In this document: in pieces, positions 45,242 through 56,083 of the stretch
How the letters are laid out: every line of letters begins with the position of its first letter
Position numbering within the stretch: position 1 is the stretch's first letter
NCBI GenBank assembly: GCA_037176845.1
Contig: JAYKXP010000011.1
Span: 496,001-560,000, forward strand
Length of the DNA: 64,000 nucleotides
Direction of reading: 5' to 3'
Source: Paramarasmius palmivorus
Lineage: Eukaryota; Basidiomycota; Agaricomycetes; Agaricales; Marasmiaceae
Program-made: the position numbers and the translations under genes
Notes under the pieces: generated by a model
Seen by the model: only the letters and a program-made list of their open reading frames with translations
Told to the model about the DNA's origin: nothing
Database searches by the model: none

Positions 45242-48224
45242 TCAATAACCCCCCTTCGAATGCCCATGCGTCTGCGCTGCTCGTGGCGGCGGAGAAGACT
45301 GTGATTGGGTGGCAGGTGATCCATTGGCCCGTTTCTGCACCAAGGAGTTTGCATTACCAACGTTCTGACGAACCGGAGGCAGCTTCGGATTCATCGTGGT
45401 GCTGTTCGGTAGGTGCATGTTGGTCGCAACCTGCAACCTGACCTGTTGAGCTACGGCATCTGGAAGGTTTGACGAATTCAAGGCAGATCTGAGAGTCTGC
45501 ACTTGTTGAGCAGTGAATTGGGAAGGAATCAGGCCAGAGAGGCCGAGTGCGGCGTATGGGTTCACACCATTACTAGATGTCCCATTCACCGTTGTCGTCT
45601 TGGGTAAAGCTTGGGTGGTCTGACCATCCGCCTGTGGTTGTGACTGTGACGGTGACTGAGCCTGGGCCTGTGGTTGAACTTCAGTCTTTGGCTGAGGTTG
45701 AGGTTGAGTTGGGACAAGTGTACCGCTGGCCCCAATAGGCACGCTAAACGAAGCACCACCATCGACGTGAGGAAGGTTGATAGCCGGTCGATTGCCATTC
45801 GAACTCATCGTAGGCTGCGGGATCTGCACCATTTTAGGCGGGGATGTAGATGTTGTAGACGTCGGTGTCGAAGATGGGGGGACAACAGCTGATATAGATT
45901 GCCGTCGAACAGCGCTCACGACACTCTGATGTTCTCCAGGATTAGAGACTTTCATCTGCTGCGACACCGGTACTGAGGACTGGGTCACTTGAGCAAGAAG
46001 TTGCTGTTGTTGCTGAGCGGTCAATATTCTCGGAGGCTGGCCAAGTCTGAATGGCACATAAGCCTCTTTCTGCCCATCAGGACCGTACTTAATGAAGGTA
46101 GGATCGTTGACAAGGCAGGTAACCTCCTGCTCTGTTAGCAGAGGGATAGTGTATCGCAGATATCTGATGAAAATGTAGCATGAGTCCCAAGACAGCTTCG
46201 CTGATCGCGGCGGTACATACCTATGATCAAAGTCATCCACAATAATCCGATCTTGCTCGTCCGAACCACCGGGACCGTAAATAGGACCGTCATCCGAATC
46301 ATATCTCCATCTTTCTGCTAATCGGCGACTACGTTCATCGTCAACATCATCAACATCCATAGCGTCGTCGTCGTTCGCCCTGTCGCGCCGTCTAGGTAAC
46401 GTGCCGTTCGACTGCATACGCCTATCCATGAACACTCTACCTCCACGTCCGTACCGCATGCGTACAGGCCGCCGACTTCGGGTGTTATCCTCTGATTGAG
46501 ATGACGATGAGATATACTTGAACAGTCGTGAGCCATAAGTGGTAGGAGGTGCAACATAACCAGTCTACGACACATAATTCAACTCAGCTGCCAACAGAGA
46601 AAACAGATAAACACTTACATCGATGACGTCTTCCCAGTGCTGGTCGTGCTCCTTGTGCTTTGCCATGTAACCATCGACCCTGCTTTGAATGAGGGCCGCC
46701 AGGTCTTTTGGCCTCGGCTTTTGAGGAACAATAGGTTGGGTTGCCTCTCCTGCCTTTGGCGGGATTTTGAGTTTCCTACAACGAACATTAGAGCAACAAC
46801 ATTGATGAGTAGAAGCGACATACTGTTCCGACTTCTTGAGGCGCTCTTTATCGATCAAGAGTTCGTCGTCGCCCTTCTCAGCCAGCGCAGGATTTTGGAG
46901 TCGTAACTCTACCATCTGCATGCGTTGCTCCCAGATATATCGAGAGTGGCGCAGAGCATCGCGTTTGAGCTCTTCACGTTGCAGGACAGACTTGGCAAGG
47001 TCAAGCGGAATGGTAAGTTCGGCTTGAAGTCGTGCTAGTTTGTCAGATGTGTTTATCTGAGAAGCACGAGTCTTTCGGACAGCCTTGACGTCGCGTCTGC
47101 GGAAACAGATGTATCCTTCGTTCAAGGTGTCGGTCTCGTCGAACTATAAAGAGATTAGTATGCGCCAACTTTTATGTATTAAGATACCTACATTGAGGGT
47201 TGGTATGATTCGGTGACCACTTCTCTCTAGCCGCCGTTCTTTCCAATAGGGATACACAGCTTGAGCGATGCGAGTGAAGTCAGCGGGCGAGGGAAGCCAG
47301 GAAGGTAGGCTGAAGGAGGTGAAGGTTGAAGGCGGCAATGGCGATGAAAATATTTCTTGATAGTCTGTGAACGGAGGGAACGTCATGCCAGTCTCCAGAC
47401 TCTGTCAAGGACTGTCAGCATATTGATCCACTGTAGACGACAGAAGATTACACGTACATGGTGTAAGAACTCGGTCTTCTCGTGAGTGGTTTTCTCGAAA
47501 AGCCCCATCACCAGCTCAAATATGTCCTCAGACATGGCTACGGGCTGTGAAGAGTCTGGCTCTCTTTCCTTGCCCTTGGAGCTGCGAGGAGATATTTTGG
47601 TCCCTGAGGGAGATACCGAGCCTTGCACACTTGTGCCTTCTCCTCGGGCCTCCTCATTATTCTTGGCTAGCCACTCGGCATCTCGTTCGTCCATATAGTA
47701 CGTGAAGCCACCGACAAGAGCAGCATTGACTGACTCTTCGACAGTAGACGTCGAATAGACATATCCTACTGGATCCTTCCACTTGTTTGAAGGGTAAAGC
47801 TGTTCATGGTTGCTCACGACGCCTGTAGAGTCTGGAGTTGGAATGTAGGCCTTTGGCTCTTCCTTCTTCTCCTTCTCCACCCCTCTTGTCGAACGGTTAA
47901 ATTGGTTCTGCTGCGCCGCCGCAGAAAGCACTTGCTGTAAGTGGTGTTCCTAAAATGGAATATTAGTAAGCAGGACCGCGGATGGCATAGCCACTTCAAC
48001 AGCATGTGGTGGCAGCCTCTGATTGGCTGAGAAGAGGGGCTCACATTGGCATCCTCCTGGTCGACGCCAGCGACACTCTGCAGTAATCTGTTCTTCTCTT
48101 CGTCTTCGTCAGGGATTATAGTGTCCGTGTCGAGGTTTCCATGAACGATTTTGAGCCGGCTCTTGTTGTTGATACGATTTCGGTTTCTGAGCGTTCCAGC
48201 TGGGGGTTGACCGGGACGACCCAT
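45242..48224 (-). CDS. EPL1: Enhancer of polycomb-like protein Epl1 (NuA4 subunit)
   Basis: Scaffold subunit of the NuA4 histone acetyltransferase (and Piccolo subcomplex), binding Esa1 and Yng2 and the nucleosome. The N-terminal EPcA block is clear: GRPGQPPAGTLRNRNRINNK, SRLKIVHGNLDTDTIIPDED and AGVDQEDAN joined to EHHLQQVLSAA. Then YIPTPDSTGVVSNHEQLYPS, FTYYMDERDAEWLAKN, EDIFELVMGLFEKTTHEKTE, FTDYQEIFSS and AQAVYPYWKERRLERSGHRI. The charged helical second block has FDETDTLNEGYICFRRRDVK and AVRKTRASQINTSDKLARLQ. The C-terminal third is Gln/Ser/Pro-rich and probably disordered. Introns near 47945-48050, 47393-47460, 47143-47190, 46775-46826, 46564-46620 and 46165-46220 keep the frame. About 900 residues, expected for the family. 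ATG at 48224, TGA at 45242-45244. Confidence 0.95.
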
Positions 48225-49466
48225 ATATAAAAAGTCAAGAAAAAAGTCTGGTGAAGGGAGAAAAGGGTGTCTTGAAGGTGGGGACCGTCGCTGTGGACAG
48301 TAGCACGCCTCGTTTCTTTGTTGTGACTCAAGGCGTCGGTTTTCTGACCGAAGATGGATCGGCCGGCAACTTGACCGGAGTGAACTTTTGGAGGGTTATG
48401 GTTATTACCTAATATGGCAACACAGACAAGCGCACGCACCTCGAGGCCTGTGCCCAGGACCAAGCTCCGACCCTTTGCCCATCGTGTATTTCTCCAGACT
48501 GTTGAATGCAAGGATTGTTCTCAGGTATTGCGAATGGATTGGAGTGTTGAATGTCTTCTTTGTGTGAGAAAGAGATCTTGAATGGAACTATTAGCACTAA
48601 GTCCGAGCCTATTGAGACCTTTAAGAGGGGACAAAAAGGCCGGGAGCGAAAAGAAGAACAAGATAAAAATGACAAGGGAGAAGGAAGAGGAAGGGCTGAA
48701 AAAGCGGTCTGATAAAACATACCTTTTCTCGATGATTCCAAACATGATACACAATGTCCGCAACCCACGACCGGGTTCATCCTCCTAGCTATCTTCCTAT
48801 CATTTTTTTCCTGCTCAGGAAGACCCTTGAATTGTCCTTTCTTCACGTCCAGTCACACTGAATGAATGATCTAGAAGGATTGCTAGAACCAAGGTTCAGA
48901 GAAAATTTACAGGAATCGCAGTTTCGCCACGTACCAGACTTTCACCGAAGACGTAGGTGACAGCTATGCAAAGATAATAATGAAGGATAGTGATCATATC
49001 CTTCATGTACGAGCTGCATTGCGGGTACACACTGCAAAAAGCATGCCTCCTTGCAGGACAACGCAATATCCGACAAGGTCCTCTACTTTGCAGGAGATTA
49101 TTGATGACCAGAAAAGAGAGACAATTTGACCGTCACAGTCCAGAAGAGAGTAAAATGCAGAGAATTTTGAGGGCAGGGATCGTGCGATGAGCAAGGTATG
49201 AACGCAAGGACAAGGCAGGGACGAGGTGACGATTATGGTCACTGTCAAGATGTGTTAGGCGCCCAGCCTACCCGAGAGCTCCACGTGAGTCACTACCTGG
49301 CAGGTCCGCATTACACGGACCAATTAGTGGCAGACTGAAATTAACTTACCTTCAGCAGAATACCTTCATGGGGGAAACAAGTACCAAAAGTCAAAGGAAA
49401 ATTCATTAAGTCGTGAGTCATTCATGAAGGCTCCTGAGAACAAATAATATCGTGTGCAACACCACT
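48225..49466. other. Intergenic spacer upstream of EPL1
   Basis: EPL1 promoter and leader, and the chitinase 3' region. A purine-rich strand (48630-48715) is complementary to a pyrimidine-rich leader as read for EPL1. No gene supported; a 145-codon minus frame at 48409-48846 looks accidental. Confidence 0.5.
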
Positions 49467-51001
49467 TTAAGAATCCAACCCAGCACCTTTACGAATAGCA
49501 TTCAACAAAATATCGCTCTCGTCTCCTGTCACCTCCCAAACCGAGTACCCGCGCAGTCCAAAGTCCTTGATGAAAGTACCTTTGACCTCAAAGGCTTTGG
49601 CGTCATCGAAAGAAATTTGAACTTGCTTGTCAGCGTTGTAAACGTACGCCTACGCAAATTGATCAGTAAACACGCAAATCAGAAGACCACTCGACAACAT
49701 ACTGTCTTGCTACATTCATCGAATCGATGAGGAACATTGGGCGTTCCATCCTTCTTAAGGTACCCGTTCTCAACCATGGCCCTGAACGACCACACATCTG
49801 AAAAGTACGATGAGCACTCCTTCGCTCATAAAAAGTACACACAGAAGCACATACCTGAAGGCCCATTCTTAACCCCACAAACATCAACTCCACTATCATC
49901 TCCATTCTCGCCAAAAGGAGGATGCGTCTTATCAAATGGTGGATACGCGTTCAACTCCGCCGTCGATCCTTTCACGAATGCATCCTCTTTTTTCACAGTA
50001 AATGCATGCCCATACGAACCCACTCCCAAGACAAGTTTCTCCTTTGGCATACCTGCCTTAGTCCACTTGTCCACAGACCAGACACCTGAACCTTGTTGGT
50101 AAGGAGCAGGAGCGCAGGTATCGTTCAAAGGGGCGTTCGGCCCTACGACGTCGCTCCACGATCCATAGATGTCATAGTTCATGAGAACGATGTGATCAAG
50201 GACATTAGCGAAGCCAGAAACGTCGGTGGAAGGATTCCCTGCACCATCGATGAAGGTGTTGATGCCGACTGCAGCGCTGATTTCGTATGTTGCAGCTGCG
50301 GGATTGACGCGTAGCTCTTGGAGGAAACTGAGGAAGTTGGCGGTGTCATCCTTGTTGATAGTGTTACAGCCGATCCTGCACATGACCAATTAGAACCGCA
50401 GATTGCGAATCGAATATGGAAGACTCACCCTTGCTTCGCAGGATACTCCCAGCTAGAACGATATCAGGTAAGTATCTCCACGTTGAAAGAATCCCATGAG
50501 TACTTACTCTAGATCAATGCACTGGAGATCATACTTTAAAGCAAAGTCAAGTATGGTAGTAACAAACTCAGTGCGGTTAAGAGGTGATCCAACAGCAGTC
50601 GAGAAGAATCGCGAGCCGGTCCAACCACCGATGGAGATGCACGGTGTTACACCCTAACACAAGTCAGGAAGCCTCGAAGGCATACTAAGGAGATAGCACG
50701 TACATGTTCACGAGCTGCTTTGACGAACGGTGCCAGCCCATCAGGATTCGATCCTTCAAGACTGAGCTTGCCGTCACTGGTAGTGACCCTGTGGGATTCC
50801 GTCAACCGCGTTCGACTGGTTGTAGCTGACAAGGAACACTCACGCGAAAGCATAAGTGACATGGCTGTACTTTGACCAGCTCACTTCGGACAAAGGGAAC
50901 TTGGTCGTCCACCCAGGGTAGTAACCCTTGGCAATGGTTTCATGAGCGCATGCTCTGGCGGAAAGTGCTGAGAGGAGTAGAAAGACGCCAGTAGCGAACA
51001 T
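49467..51001 (-). CDS. Secreted GH18 chitinase
   Basis: Chitin hydrolase of family GH18, acting outside the cell or in the wall. Signal peptide MFATGVFLLLSALSARACA, then HETIAKGYYPGWTTKFPLSE. Strand motif CISIGGWTGSRFFSTAVGS is the SxGG block. The catalytic motif IDLDWEYPAKQG is completed by splicing: exon end GA plus C from the next exon creates the second-last Asp codon. The acid Glu is present. Downstream: GINTFIDGAG, DHIVLMNYDIYGSWSDVVGP (the MxYD block), SVDKWTKAGMPKEKLVLGVG, YGHAFTVKKEDAF, VWSFRAMVENGYL, and QVQISFDDAKAFEVKGTF ending LLNAIRKGAGLDS. No chitin-binding module or GPI signal. About 400 residues, six or seven introns. In DxxDxDxE the first position is Gln (QCIDLDWE), a tolerated but less common change. 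Confidence 0.93.
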
Positions 51002-51624
51002 GGTGAGGATCACTGGCGGAACCAGTACTTCGAAAGCACTGGCTTTTAAAGGGACAATTCAACCCAACAACTCGAATCTAGAATTTTGATCGTGCTTCGG
51101 TGATCGAGAGAAGTTGTATGGTTGTCAAGAATTGTACTAGTCCAAACGTGTGATAAGGACGAAACAGCGCGGAGTCGCTTAATTATGCACGTAACATCCG
51201 ACAGAGCTGCAGCCCGTTTCTAACTGTGGATATGTGAGAAGGTAACAAATAACACGCAAAGAAGACTCACGACGTGACTTGCATCAACAATGCTGGGAGA
51301 ATGAACTCGAAGGAGAGATAAACGGACAATCACGCATTGGCGCTTCTCCAGCGCTAGGAGACGAAGTACTCTGGCGTGAAGATCATTGCAGGTCGTGAGC
51401 GAGCTAGAGGTACATTCAAAACAAGAGTAGAAGAGCAACGTCAGCAGGCATTAGATGAAACGAAGAGAAGCAGGGGGTTGGAAACAAACAAGACACTGTA
51501 AGCGTGAAATTGAACGTATATGCGTAGGGTATCGAAAGAAATAGTCTCTTGATGCAAAAGAGATGGATGTATGATATGCTATGAGATCAACAACGTTAGA
51601 GTCCGAGCACTCTCGACATCTTCA
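51002..51624. other. Intergenic spacer, chitinase promoter
   Basis: Promoter and leader of the chitinase (minus strand) and 3' region of the next minus-strand gene. Nothing else supported. Confidence 0.5.
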
Positions 51625-54107
51625 TTACTTCCTTTCTCCATCAAAGAACGCCACCAACTGCCCAACAGGCACTTTGCCGACCGGTTTGGGCATCGCTACC
51701 TTGGTAGCAGCCTCTTGCCTTCTAAGCACCAAAGGATCCACAAAGCTCTTGGCTGCGCTATCAAGCCTATCGGTAGACTTGGATCTGACCCGTGGTCTCA
51801 GAGGCTGTGTGGTGTTTGTATTAGCCAGAGCAGCCATGGTGTTAGGTGACTGAGCTGCGATAGAGGAAAGCCCGTAGGCCGACTGGGCTCGCGTTCTCAG
51901 ATTGGATGGTGATGAGGGGAGAGACTTGGTCGTGGATACTGTGTTATTGGCATCAGGTGCGGATGCAGACGCCTTGAGCACACCGGATCCTTTGGATTTG
52001 CCAATCGTCTCATCTCCAAAGTCATCGTCATCGTCCTCCTCATTCTCTAGAGGACCGGGCGAAGACGTGTAGTTCACTCTAGACCCATTTCTAGATTGTG
52101 CCCTGGCTGGTTGCTGCTGTTCTTCGTAATCGTCAGGAGCAACTATGGGTCCACCAAGGGCCACCGTGTATCTCTTCCTTGGAGTTGGGCTGGTGCTATT
52201 TTGCCTTAGTGATGCAGCAGAAGATTTATGCGCCGGAACAGGTAGCTGCTTGGATCCCTTTGCAGATAATGGGGCTGGGGAAGGAGTTGGTGAATTACGA
52301 TTGGCGCTTGGGGCGGGCGAGATGGAAGATGAGGTGGAGAATGATTGGACAGAGTAAGATGAGGACGAGGATGGTAACGGGGTGTTACCATTCGTGGAGG
52401 CGGTGGCAGTGGTATTGGAATTCCTGTTTCCATTCATGGCACTTTCGGGCAGACCTGGTATGTTACTAACAGAAACCACCCTCGACTTGGTCGCAGAGGA
52501 TGGCGGTGAGCCGGGCGGAGAAAAGAAAGCACCTTCGGGTGCGGCATAATCCCCTGTAGGGTAAGGCAGACGAGTACCTGCGGACACCCTAGACGCTGCC
52601 ATTGGCGGGCTAGTGCTATGGCGGGCGGTGACCGAGGGGACACGCGTACGAGCGTGTGGTGTTGCGGTGAATGCCAGTGGCATATCTGGATCGATGATAT
52701 CAGCTGTGGAAGAGGAAAGCTTCTCGTGCATCGAAGAAGTTGGCGGCGTTGTCGACTGCATCGACTTGGCTGAAGATAGATTGCCTGGTGAAACAGCTAG
52801 CCTAGCCATTTCTCTCCCAATTTCTGTTATCCTGCCCTGTAATTCCACAATTTCCTCCCGAAGCTCCTTGATTTCAGTGTTTGCTGCATCTGAAATCGAA
52901 GCCGGCTGTTGAGTAGACGAGATGACCGAGGCCGCCTCCTTCTCCTTCTCCTTGTCTACCAACCACCTCTCTACATCACTCATGCGCTCCTCCAAAGCCC
53001 GAACATGACCCACTGTCCATTTCTCCAGTTTCTCAAATCGCTTTGCAATCGTCAGCAAAGTAACATGGACGTCTAAGGTACCCTGTGCATTGAATTGAGC
53101 GTACAGGGGTGGTGCCTCTCGGGACGGAGACGATGACCCGGCATCCTTAGAGCGTAAGGGAGAAGGCGACAGGTTTGGTGCCATATTGGACCGCGAGGGC
53201 GTTGGCGACGCCGGAGAGCCGGGAGCAGGCCTACGAGGTGCCTGCGGAGTCGGAGTAGTGGGTGGCAGGTTGAGATTCAAAGCAGAATCGGCATATGACC
53301 CCTGAAGGTTCGGGTTTGATGACCACTCCTTTTCTTTCCCTTTCGACAGCCTCTTTATCTCCTTATCCCTCGTCTTGGCATCCTGGATAACCTGTTGAGC
53401 CGGTGTCAACTCTTTCTCCTTGGTCGGCGTGAGTTTGTTCTTCGCAGTGGCCCACCAGCTTTCCTTTTGGGAACCAGCTGGAGAAGGTGGATTTGGATTG
53501 GGCATGGTTTGTGAACGTGAAGGTGGAGGCGGTAGAGCTCTGGTATTTTCCATCATGGCAAGGACGCGATCTTCAACCATTTTTCGCTCTGCAGCCTCTC
53601 GACTGATAATCCGCTCTGCCTCTCTTCTTGTCCTGTCTCGTTCCCTTTCAGCTTCGGCCTCGAGTTCAGCGTCGGAAGGTAGACTGGGAGATCGAGGTGT
53701 TGCCATCCCGTTGACAAGGTCCCCCATCCTCTGTGCGAAACTAGCAGCCATTTGAGAGACTGAGGAGGCTGGAGAAGGCGAACGCTGAATACCAGCACGC
53801 TCGTCCGTGTCATCATCATCTTCCTCCTCATCGTCGTCGTCGTCGAATGAATTGGGATCGATGCCAGTCGACGAACTGGGGACAAAGCCGTTTCGGAGCG
53901 GTGATGGTGGTCTTCCGCCAGAGTTTCCCTGTTTTCATAGATGATTTATTATAAATAAGATGCTTCAAAGGACAATAAATCAAAGATTCTGACAAGGTTT
54001 GGACTGGTCATTCTCCGTTCCCGTTTCTGATCTGGTGTTGCAGTAGGCGGTACGAGGTTGTTTGATGACACGGATTGAGCTGGTCGATGCGATGGTTGGT
54101 AGGCCAT
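51625..54107 (-). CDS. Long disordered coiled-coil protein of unknown function
   Basis: Two exons. Exon 1 (ATG at 54107) gives MAYQPSHRPAQSVSSNNLVP and RERRMTSPNL. A 73-nt intron leads to a 770-residue exon: GNSGGRPPSPLRNGFVPSSS, an acidic run (DDDDDEEEDDDD), QMAASFAQRMGDLVNGM, then a charged helix AEAERERDRTRREAERIISR with EAAERKMVEDRVLAMME. A Ser/Pro-rich middle follows, then a second helix VTLLTIAKRFEKLEKWTVGH with VRALEERMSDVERWLVDKEK, and EIKELREEIVELQGRITEIG with heptad-like spacing. The remainder is Ser/Thr/Pro-rich up to AMPKPVGKVPVGQLVAFFDG. No enzyme or membrane motif. It resembles fungal cytoskeletal or polarity scaffolds in composition only; I cannot name it. The initiator at 54107 is preferred over Met at 53751 because the acidic exon is in frame. 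Confidence 0.8.
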
Positions 54108-54450
54108 GACACTGGAGACGATGAGCACGATGCTCCTAGCCGCTGTCCAGGCGCTGTGCTCAGCGTTGTTGACGTCTCGGAGATGGTTTGCCGCTGTTTG
54201 GCTCTCTCAAAGTGACGCAGCGCGTGAAACACGTTCGAGGCGCCCGCGGCCACCCGTGAAATGATATTGCCAAGCACAACATATACACAAGTTGTGAATA
54301 CATAATATAAGTACTTAAAATCGTCAAATGTGCGTTTGGAGTCCTTGCCTGCAATGTGTCAATGAAATTCTTAATATAAAAAAGTCCCAGCTCGGCTGTT
54401 CTCGTCAGAAAACTACTGGAAATCGAACTACTTAGCAGATGTTGTGGCGA
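54108..54450. other. Short intergenic spacer
   Basis: About 340 bp between two minus-strand genes. It holds the promoter of the coiled-coil gene and the 3' end of the DUF6534 gene. No coding signal. Confidence 0.5.
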
Positions 54451-56083
54451 CTAGCGTCCGTAGGAGTAAAGACAGGAATTGCATATGGGGAATTTATTAC
54501 AGATTCGGACGATCGCTCGGTGCAAATTGAGGCGCTTCGCTATCGAAATGGAATAAGTATCGGCGGCCAGATGGTGGAAGCGACTCACAACTGGGATTGT
54601 GTTTCCGATATTGGGCGCTTCTTCATTTTGACCGGCTTCGATGCTCTTGTGGGTGCTGATATATACCATTTCATCAACTGCCCGTTGGATGCTGTTGTCA
54701 AGGTGGGCAGTCTCCGGCGTATCGAGACGGATATTCAACGTCGCTAACATGCAATTCGCATACCTATCCAAGATTGGCGTTGGCATTGATTGTCGAGAGA
54801 CCAGATTAATTAGACCTACAATTTGGGTAGCAGGTAGAACCTGGTGACAAAGTTAGCATTTCTGTGACAGTCCATGCAAACAGGGACGTACAAGACATAA
54901 TGAACTGATGTTTTATGACATATCAAGAAGAAGACCAGTTTGAACAACGCTCCAAAGACCGTGATCATCCCCGTTTCAACGGCGACCGTCATTACTTTCC
55001 CGACCTTTGACTTTATTCTGGTGCTTATCAGGAGCGTGATGGCGTTGCGTAGCTGCAAGAACGCGTCAAGCGCGAAATTGGATGCACGATGGAAACGCAT
55101 ACCAAGACTACCAAAGAGACCGTAATGATAGTATCGCAAATGATGTTGGAGATCAGCCAGAGCTGTTAATAGATATGACGGATGTGATGAGATAGCTCTA
55201 TTGACAATAAAGCTGAAGTCGCTCACTATAATGTACGGTTCTATAGCTGGAGGAGCTGCTCTCAAAAAATCCTGCAAGACCTGATGAGGAAAATCCGCAA
55301 GAATGCGTATTAGATCTCACGCTATTTCCAGCGATTATCACAGCCGTGCATTGTACAGTGGTACACTAAGATTAAGATTGTCAGACAGAGGGCTGGCACT
55401 ATGTCGGAAATACTTACCGTCAACACAGCAAAGATGATGCCGATATGACCCCCCAGGACCCGAATACGCCATGCATAGAAGCAATGAACAATAACCGCCA
55501 CTGTATGGAAGAATCAGGAAAAATTGATATATATTCGAAACATCGAAACCTACCCAGCCCGCTGATTGTCGATAGACCCTGAATTAACCAAGTGTCGTCT
55601 TGATCCAGTAAATGCTCGTAGTTCCCTAAAGATATTGAGGACGTAGTGATGGCAAGGGTCGACGAAATGCATTCCAACCCAAAGATAAGCCAAACTAGAT
55701 CGTTACGTTTAGTGGAGGTTATAATACACGTAGTTGGCGATTTACCTGTGCTTTTAATATACCAGCTATCTCGTGAGAAAGACTTGAAATAAATGACTAC
55801 GTGCGTAGAATGCGCGCAAGTTAGTAAGGCGTCAGATTGGAGATATCTGGACTCACGCATTTGAGTGAGCATCGTTCCCAGCAGGAAGGAGCTCGCTATA
55901 TATCCCAAAAACTGGTCGAAATCACTCTTAAGTCATGGACTTCCATTACGCAAGACCCGTTGACTTACAATCGGCACATCACTAGCAACAGAATTAGCAC
56001 TAGTTTCCAGCAGAGTTGGGTACTCACGTCAAAGCCGAATGTGTAGATAATATAGAAGAATTATCCGAAGTGCCAGCGGGCAT
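54451..56083 (-). CDS. DUF6534-type membrane protein, second copy
   Basis: Same family as 13262-14719. Exon 1 from ATG at 56083: MPAGTSDNSSILSTHSAL, then a micro-exon giving TDVPI, then FLGYIASSFLLGTMLTQ (helix 1), YFKSFSRDSWYIKS, VWLIFGLECISSTLAITTSS (helix 2), LIQGLSTISGL, AVIVHCFYAWRIRVLGGHIG with IIFAVLT. After the central exons come ALADLQHHLRYYHYGLFGSL and the signature block KSKVGKVMTVAVETGMITVF with GALFKLVFFLI. A last intron of about 55 nt leads to YANCMLATLNIRLDTPETAH, the KLYSN..LATLNSR-type motif, and a 90-residue tail ending at 54451. Residues around 55180-55300 do not yet join well; one exon may be misread. Otherwise the model is coherent. Confidence 0.72.
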
